Source: Halichondria panicea (lineage: Eukaryota; Porifera; Demospongiae; Suberitida; Halichondriidae). From it: 64,000 bases of DNA. Positions within the stretch are counted from its first letter, which is position 1. Every line of letters begins with the position of its first letter. The DNA lies in the NCBI RefSeq assembly GCF_963675165.1, contig NC_087377.1, forward strand, positions 5,580,042 to 5,644,041. Direction: 5' to 3'. The notes beneath the pieces were generated by a model, which was given only the letters and a program-made list of their open reading frames with translations, had not been told where the DNA came from and ran no database searches. Below, piece after piece: positions 57,645 to 64,000 of this stretch. Position numbers and translations under genes: made by a program.

Positions 57645-60080
57645 CTACTTCCTTAATTTTCCTTTTTCCACTGTCTGGAGTTTAGAGAAATTTGCTGATT
57701 TCGCCTTTCCATGAATGACCCAGACAACAGCGAGAATCATGACGGATAAGAGTACTACCAGGTACATGTACAACAGTAAAACGTAGACCACCAGTCCACG
57801 ACAGACATCAGTGAGAAGGGCACTCGGAGTCATCGTAATCATCAGGTATGTGCCTGCATGCATATGTGTAAAAAATGTATGGACTACCCCGTATAGCTGG
57901 TAATTTCTGGGGGGGGAGCAAAATATTTATGATTTTCGTAGTTGAAGCTCTGACTACAAATGAAGCGATTTTGCCTACCCTTTACCTGCAGTGTAAGCAG
58001 CAACCACGAAAATATTATCCAAACTAAATAATTATTGCTCAACTACGAACGTTTTGCCTCCGAAAATTACCGGCTATACGGAACTGTACAACACTGTATT
58101 ATAGTGTGACAAACAGTTCATCTACACAGTACCGTAAAGTCTATGAAGTTGTGATTTAAATAATACTCCTAATTTAAAGGTTAGTAGCTTACATAATTAT
58201 GATATACATCATGTACATTGACAGCCAGAGTCCGTACGAAGTTATAGATTTCATTAACATTACTCGTACATAATCTACCAATCTCTTACCTCCACCAATC
58301 CAGACCATATAGACGAGCAGCATCAGAGTGAACAGTATGAATCCAGTGACGAGAAATATTTTGCAGCAGTTGTTCAACGACAGCCCACAACAGAGGCCAA
58401 CGAAACTACCACAACATAGACAGTTGAAGACTATCATCACAATCACAACGACCCCTGTGCTCTGTGTGTGTGCATGTACATACATGAAATAGACTTTCTA
58501 GATAAGTGTAACACGGACCACACTTCAACCTACACAAAACGTGTATCTACATGTAGTAAGCAGCGGCAACAATTACTTTGTAACAATTACTGGTGTAATA
58601 CTACATGCAGAGTAAAACAATCACCTTGTACTGTACAATCTACATCCTTGCTATAGACTACACTATAATTATGTAGTTAGAAGTGCTCAGTGATACCATA
58701 TAGCGGGTAAATTTGGAAACAAATAAATTTTGGAAATTTGGCGAATCAAGGTGAAGGTCACCAACATTATTGTGTGTTAATTAGCTTGACTTCCTGGCAA
58801 CACTCAGTCCCCAGTACATCGCAGGTGATCAATCATGCTGTATTCATGCCATGCAGCATCATTGTCAACTTGCCCATTAATTGCCTCATTCGCCAGATAC
58901 TAGGCTCACCAAATTCACCGCTATAATTATGGTGTGCTATTTAATGTGGAAGTGATACATGTATACGTACATAACTACACAGATGAGTAGAAATGTACAT
59001 GTAATTGAACCATCAGATGAACATTTATTGCTTTAAAGTTTAAATGCTTACCGCTAGATACCAGCCGTAAGCATTCACTCCGAGAAGAGGTACGGTAGGG
59101 TCTTCCACACTGGTTCCATTCACGGATCCCGGGCCACACATTGCTTTGGTCATTGCTGCATCAGGCACCACTATGTGTGTGTGTGGTTGGGGGGGGGGGT
59201 AAGGACATAACTCATTGACATTATCATCGGCCATTGCAACAGGGTGAAGGTATACTACATGTATCAAGAGGGTTACTTGCACTCCTAACAGAAGACTGTC
59301 TGCATCTAATTTATAGTTCTTGTGAGCTCACCTGCGAACCCTCCTCCTATTAGCAGCAACGCACCTACGACACATAGTGCAATCATACCTGCATGGGAAC
59401 ATAATTTATAAGTCGATTCAACACAATGCACAATAGACTGCACATGTACATGATGTACAGTCATGCATGTGTGTCCAAGTGTACAATAATACACAGTCAT
59501 ATACGGAGGCCTGCATGTGGTTACATTTATTTTACCACACTGATATTATCAGGTTGCCAAGCTAACTACATGTAACCATAGCGATATGCACTGAGTTTCT
59601 AAGAATGTTGCTCAATTATCATGTTCATAGAAGCACACTAAAGAGCATTACACTGAATCAAGGATGTACATGTACCATTACCGTATGTCAATAGCTAAAA
59701 GCATGCATGGGCACAATCTTAATTATTTATTACCTATAGCCTCCTACCAATAATAATTATCTTGAAACGAACTACAATTGTCTATAACATTATTATGGGA
59801 AGTACGAACTCACACCAACAGATGAGTTGATTCCATGGTGACATGCGACACACTGCCTCACAACATTTGTTGCAGCAGCTTTCAGCCTTGCTGCCTTCTG
59901 GAAGAGTGAATGAACACGAGCAGAGATAGTAAAACTGAGGCTCCAACAGAGTTATTTAATACATGTACAAACATTTTAGCAGAGTTAGTATCAACATTAA
60001 TTTTTAGCTGAGTAAAATCCCTCTACAACTGCTATCATATCAAGGCTGTTATATAATTTACGTCTTTGCTTAGGAGCCAT
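57645..60080 (-). CDS. Four-transmembrane cysteine-rich protein, unrecognised
   Basis: Six exons on the minus strand: 60080-60062, 59897-59814, 59388-59332, 59170-59052, 58461-58290, 57853-57645; 660 nt, 219 residues, all phases consistent. Starts MAPKQRQGSKAES, then a Cys cluster (CCNKCCEAVC) that looks palmitoylatable. Hydrophobic segments: LICWCMIALCVVGALLLIGG (TM1); a ~55-residue polar loop with NGTS glycosylation sequon; GVVVIVMIVFNCLCCGSFVG (TM2); IFLVTGFILFTLMLLVYMVW (TM3); LVVYVLLLYMYLVVLLSVMI (TM4); short basic tail ending KGKLRK. The topology is tetraspanin-like, but with the glycosylated loop between TM1 and TM2 and no CCG loop, so it is not a tetraspanin. The donor at 59814 was chosen because it has the GTGAGT consensus and keeps the hydrophobic frame. 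Head-to-head with FNIP. Confidence 0.75.
57889..58080. mobile_element. CCGTATAGC-family MITE in the four-TM gene
   Basis: Left CCGTATAGCTGGTAATTTC and right, reversed, CCGTATAGCCGGTAATTTTC. Internal TTTTCGTAGTTGAAGC and its partner TTCGTGGTTGCTGC extend the palindrome. Lies in the last intron of the four-TM gene. Confidence 0.8.
58696..58925. repeat. CCATATAGCGGGTAAATT-family MITE in the four-TM gene
   Basis: Left CCATATAGCGGGTAAATTTG and right, reversed, TATAGCGGTGAATTTGGTGA. A more diverged member of the same family as 57889-58080, in the neighbouring intron. Confidence 0.65.
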
Positions 60081-60190
60081 CCTGTTGGGCTGGTTTTCCG
60101 CCTCTCAAAAGTATCCTTGTCCAATCCTACGATGTTGATCAATGGCTCCTACAAGACTAGACAGCCATTTTGAGGCAACTTTGTGGTGTA

Positions 60191-60425
60191 CCGTATAGCG
60201 CGAAATTTTCGAGGCACTTATATTTCGTGGAATGGCCTCTAAAAACCATTTCGTTGCACAATGTTCGCGGAATGACTGCTTACCGGAAGCCACGCCTTTA
60301 AATATTTGCACGATAGCAGGTAATTCTAATTAAAGAACAATTTTCGTGGACTTAATTTTCGTATAGAATTCTAACCCACGAAATCCGCGAAAATTAAGCC
60401 CCTCGAACATTTCGCGCTATACGGG
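60191..60425. mobile_element. CCGTATAGCGCGAAATTTTC MITE in the shared FNIP / four-TM promoter
   Basis: Left CCGTATAGCGCGAAATTTTC and right, reversed, CCCGTATAGCGCGAAATGTT; long internal AATTTTCG and CGAAATC palindromes. TA flanks both ends. It starts 111 nt upstream of the four-TM start codon, between two divergent genes. Confidence 0.85.
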
Positions 60426-60427
60426 TA

Positions 60428-60802
60428 TTTAATAATTATGGGCGTGGCTACTAATCTCTAGCTAGTAAGGCGTGGTTTAGATTGTAAACAATCACGAGTT
60501 TTCCTCCTAAGAACAATCACATGACTACTAGCTAGCAACTAGCTGGTGTAGAGAACAATGTGGGTCTATTCCACTGTAGTATTGAAGGTATTCCACGAGT
60601 AAACTGTCGTATGGTGGTCCCTCTAGTTGCTTCTTGTGTCCTAGTTGCTGCTCACTGCTGAAAACTCTCTTCATACTACATGGTGAAACATAAACTTATT
60701 GGATCTATTCAAGCTACAGGTATTAAATACATCTAGCTGACTACTACATAGTGATAATGTATCTGTATAATATTATATCATTGGGCTTTTAATTTACTGC
60801 AG
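60428..60802. promoter_or_regulatory. Probable divergent promoter and FNIP 5' UTR
   Basis: The 750 nt between the two start codons (60080 and 60830) must drive both genes. It contains GGGCGTGGC (KLF/GC-box-like) near 60440, GTAAACAATC (forkhead-like) near 60486, and an E-box TCACATGAC near 60518. FNIP's ATG exon begins after an acceptor (ACTGCAG at 60796-60802). An upstream 5' UTR exon likely ends at about 60719 (CTACAG-GTATTA). No TATA box is evident. Confidence 0.4.
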
Positions 60803-60829
60803 GTTCTGTTGCCCAATAACGAGGTAGCT

Positions 60830-63800
60830 ATGAGTGGACCGCTGAATAAACTGCAGAGCATTCTAGGGAACATTGCTGGAAGAAAAAATTCCTCCGCATC
60901 TCCTAAAGATATCGCGTGAGTGTCTCTGTTATTGGTCGGTCTGTATTGGTACATTTATATTGATATGGTATCTATGTGTGGGGATTGCACTCGTGGTGGA
61001 TAGCGTTGCACACATTCCTATCAGTATATTATAGTGGGTGTTCTAAGCGAAGTGCTTCTTGTTCTTGAACAATAAACGTGTAATGGTACAAAAATAGAAT
61101 TGATGTCTAGTAGCTATGACAGTGGGCACTTTTACTATGGGGGAAGAAAGGGAGAGAGAGTGATTGATAGTGGAGTAGAAGGGGGAGTACTATGAGTGTA
61201 TTCATTTCGTATCATTTTTTTATTATTCCTAGCACTGTTTATCGTTTATCATATTCAATCTCATGTTGTCTTCTCGTACTCTTACACATGTCCTTGTTAC
61301 CATACATGTGATTTACAGCACCTGCAGAAATATTATGGGAAAATTGTGTAGGTAATGTGTCTATACACTGGTTGTCATGTGAGTGATTCCCTTATATTTG
61401 TCAGGAAGTTAACTTGTTTTTGGGAACTGTATATACAATGTACTAAGCAGCTGCTCGTAGACGTAGGTTTTTTTTTAAGTAAGTAAAATTAGTCCGTAAG
61501 TTCACTTAATTATCAGTAATGTATTAGGCCTTGTATAAGACCTAATACATCAATAGGTCTTATAAAGGCATAAGTATGTACCATGGCTGGAATTTGATTT
61601 CTGTTGCAAGGCATCTGATCATGCAAATCTTTCTCATTTTCAACTTTTTGATGGAAGAGTGATAATAATATTTTGGTCTCCCCAGTGTTTGTATCAGTAT
61701 GATATTCATAGCTGCACAGTCACTTGTGCTGCTTACAGTAGACAGAGACTGAGTGGTATCGATATCACATGGTGGACGGACATGTGATATTTTTCGTGCA
61801 TAATCTTATTATCACCATAATTATGCATACATAGCAACTGTATTTAGCTCATACCAAGATTTAGGCATGCCTCATTATTACGTGAGTCTGTTTGGTAAGC
61901 TTGAACCATGCTCTCAACATAATAGTGTACAAGTGCACATTTTTTATCACTGTCCAGTTAAAAGTTCTAGTGTTTGTACCAGAGATTTCATAGCTGGTCA
62001 CCTGTGCAGTATACAGTAGACAGAGCGGTAATGATATCACAAGTGGACGGACATGTGACGTTTATCATTATTTTCTTTGATCTGTGTCATGTGATGTATT
62101 GTGCATCATAATCTAATGACTATCGGAGGAGGTACGACAACACCACGTGCTGGACTACGGAATTTCAATCAATGAGCAGCAAAAATTCTGACAGTGCAAT
62201 TTTTGGCTGTGCTACGTAGTACCTGATTGAAATCCCATAGTTCAGCACGTGATGTTGTTGTACTCTCTCAGATGATCATCACTTACTGTGCTAAATGACA
62301 GAGCAGAAATGCAAATGCTTTGTTTTATAGCAGTTGTACGTAACGTGTTACTTGTAAACTTTAAATCAGTAATTCTGTATTGTGTGCAAATATTTGTGTT
62401 TAGCTTGCAGTGTGGAGTCTAGGTCAATGTGTTGCAAGGGTCAGTGTGTTGCTATTAGCAGGGCAGTTTTGGTGAAGCCTGGTGTGGCAGCGGTTAGGTC
62501 AGAGTCATGTGAGCCATGAATATAATTATGTAGTTCTTTCAACTTTACTGTACATGTACATGTACGTAAAGATTCTAGGAACCTGTGTTGTTTTTGGGAG
62601 GTATATACATGATCGAGACTAAATCTTATGCACCTCTCTATCAAATGTTTTAGCTGTACTTATCTAATACTATTTGTCCCTAAACTTCCAAGTGAGCTGC
62701 AAAGCACAGTAGTACATGTTTCCTTGTATCGATCTCCATTTGTCATAATTATTATCTAGTTGCTAACATTAACGAAACACTTGTGATTAGTCACATGATG
62801 TGTGTGTGTCAACCATTATCCCATTAATTTGGTCCCACATACCTGTACTGTACAACAATGCTGCATGAGAGTAGAGTGACAGGCCCATTTGAGGATCACA
62901 TGGGGTGATGAGCTTATCGTATTTGGTGTGAATTGTGTTAGTAGCTCTGTAGGCCTGACTGTCACATGTTCAAAGCTCAGGTTAATGGTGTACGTCACAC
63001 ACACAAAGACGTCCAGTCATAAAAGGGCACAATTGAATGAATGCACCTCTGTACAAAGGACAAGCCCAAATTCATTGCCTTCCTTTATGAATGTACTTTA
63101 CATAAGGAGGATGACCTCTTTACTGTGCAGGCAAACAAATTTACATGTACTGTACGTATTTTCCCCACAAAATGTGTCTTTTACCTGTTAAGTATCGCAC
63201 ATATTTTTCAGATTATTATTTTCATACAGTGCAAATACATGGACGCTGCAATCGGACTTGTATAATCAGTAGTTCTTCTCTCCACAGTGATCGGGAGCAT
63301 CGTGCCAGAAGCCTTCTCCACCCCACTGGTAGAAGCACCATTCAACTGAGTCCGTCCAGGGTCCGTATTGTGGTGTTCAAAGATGATATGGGAGTGAAGC
63401 AGCCACTCTTTGACTCACAGGTCAACTGTGAGAATGAGGGAGAGGTAAGTGTACAGTGCGTAGACAGATCGTAGCACATGTACAGTTTACACTGTGTGTG
63501 GATATGGTACTGTTCTAACTTGAATTGGAGTAGGATATATGACACAATTATTTTGCATTCCAACAAGCTGTTGTACCCTTAGAAAATTAGTGTGACAAAG
63601 AAAAATGATGGTGTTACCTAAGCTTCTTGAATAGGCCTACCAAGCAGGAACATTGTTTACCACAAATATGTTTTCATTAATTACTGGTAAACATAATTCA
63701 GGAGCCATCCACCAAGTCCCTATGTGACATGAGGAGTATAGAGCGCCTGGAACACAGCAACTCCTCCACTAGCAGCGTCCCACCTCTGAGCACTTCATCC

Positions 63801-64000
63801 GGGTGGGTGGGATCCTGTAAGAAAAGGAGAGCTGGCTTTGTCAAGAGACCTGTAAGTATTACAGTTTGATTTTATTTACTATTACGGTGTACATATGCAC
63901 ATGTATTCTCATTAATAATTTGGCTGTTGTGTGTCATTTACACAGTCTACTGATTCTGAGCTGCTCGGTGAGATGATGTTTGGGTCCATGCCAATGAAGA
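60830..64000 (+). CDS. FNIP: Folliculin-interacting protein (FNIP1/2), 5' part, cut by window end
   Basis: Coding exons 60830-60915, 63288-63444, 63702-63851 and 63946 onward. FNIP forms a complex with folliculin that acts as a GAP toward RagC/D at the lysosome and links AMPK and mTORC1 signalling. Recognised by SRVRIVVFKDDMGVKQPLFD, matching the start of the FNIP longin region (IRLIVYQD...VLFDS in vertebrates, from memory), and by LLGEMMFGSMPMK, matching the very conserved LGEMMFGSVAMS. Between them lies a Ser-rich, basic stretch (SCKKRRAGFVKRP). Phases 2, 0, 0 agree across the junctions. The first intron is 2.4 kb and contains duplicated non-coding sequence. It cannot be told from this part whether it is FNIP1 or FNIP2; a single pre-duplication gene is likely. 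Confidence 0.85.
61683..62075. repeat. Tandemly duplicated ~120-bp segment in FNIP intron 1
   Basis: Copy 1 at about 61683-61800 and copy 2 at about 61970-62075 share AGTGTTTGTA, TTCATAGCTG, ACAGTAGACAGAG and GTGGACGGACATGTGA in the same order. About 170 bp of unrelated sequence lies between them. The origin is unclear; both copies precede a foldback repeat. Confidence 0.7.
62114..62282. repeat. Foldback repeat in FNIP intron 1
   Basis: Left arm with ACACCACGTGCTGGACTACGG and TTTCAATCA, right arm the imperfect inverse (TGATTGAAAT, TTCAGCACGTGATGTTGTTG); loop about 62172-62223. Likely a small MITE of the foldback kind. Confidence 0.65.

Noticed and set aside
63001..63265. Short plus-strand frames just before the second FNIP coding exon
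   Set aside because: They lie in intron 1 and run into the acceptor region. Only 63288 onward matches FNIP and keeps phase.

Overview
This is eukaryotic, almost certainly metazoan, DNA. Every gene is split by GT-AG introns, and the window carries WDFY3, FNIP, CRIP and ELOVL genes, death domains, and a TFIIIA/B-box type tRNA-Asp gene. Mostly short introns, an AT-rich background, many small terminal-inverted-repeat elements, and ankyrin/Roc-COR/death-domain proteins fit an early-branching animal, most likely a sponge. The species is inference and cannot be fixed from sequence alone.

Layout. 1-32.7 kb is the plus-strand WDFY3/ALFY autophagy scaffold gene. I could place 67 coding exons that keep one reading frame for 3259 residues to the stop; the 5' end lies left of the window. 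Its introns hold a minus-strand secreted mucin-like gene (3.7-5.4 kb), a minus-strand tRNA-Asp gene (15.0 kb) and several MITE or foldback elements. 32.7-35 kb is AT-rich and contains a ~1 kb inverted-terminal-repeat element. 35-40.8 kb is a minus-strand ankyrin/Roc-COR-like/death-domain gene with one apparent frameshift. 42.9-46.7 kb holds two adjacent plus-strand fatty-acid elongase genes of different classes. 46.8-56.0 kb is a second, intact ankyrin/Roc-COR/death-death gene on the plus strand; its penultimate long intron carries a transposon-like element with 9-bp target duplications and a decayed RecQ-helicase fragment. 56.2-56.9 kb is a 77-residue CRIP1-type LIM gene. 57.6-60.1 kb is a minus-strand four-transmembrane, cysteine-rich protein I do not recognise. 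From 60.8 kb to the right edge is the 5' part of a folliculin-interacting protein (FNIP) gene, head-to-head with the four-TM gene.

How they relate. There is no operon logic. WDFY3 (selective autophagy) and FNIP (nutrient and lysosome signalling) belong to related biology but are separate transcription units. The two ELOVL genes look like a saturated/monounsaturated and a polyunsaturated elongase side by side. The two Roc-COR/death genes are divergent paralogues of an innate-signalling type that flank the ELOVL pair.

The signals most worth following are the TAGCCTCGAT-ended element family with 9-bp duplications that has picked up a RecQ helicase piece, a candidate LC3-interacting motif in the WDFY3 linker at the position of the mammalian one, and the ANK-Roc-COR-death paralogue pair. 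All exon calls are manual, from splice consensus, phase continuity and remembered family similarity; no alignment was run.
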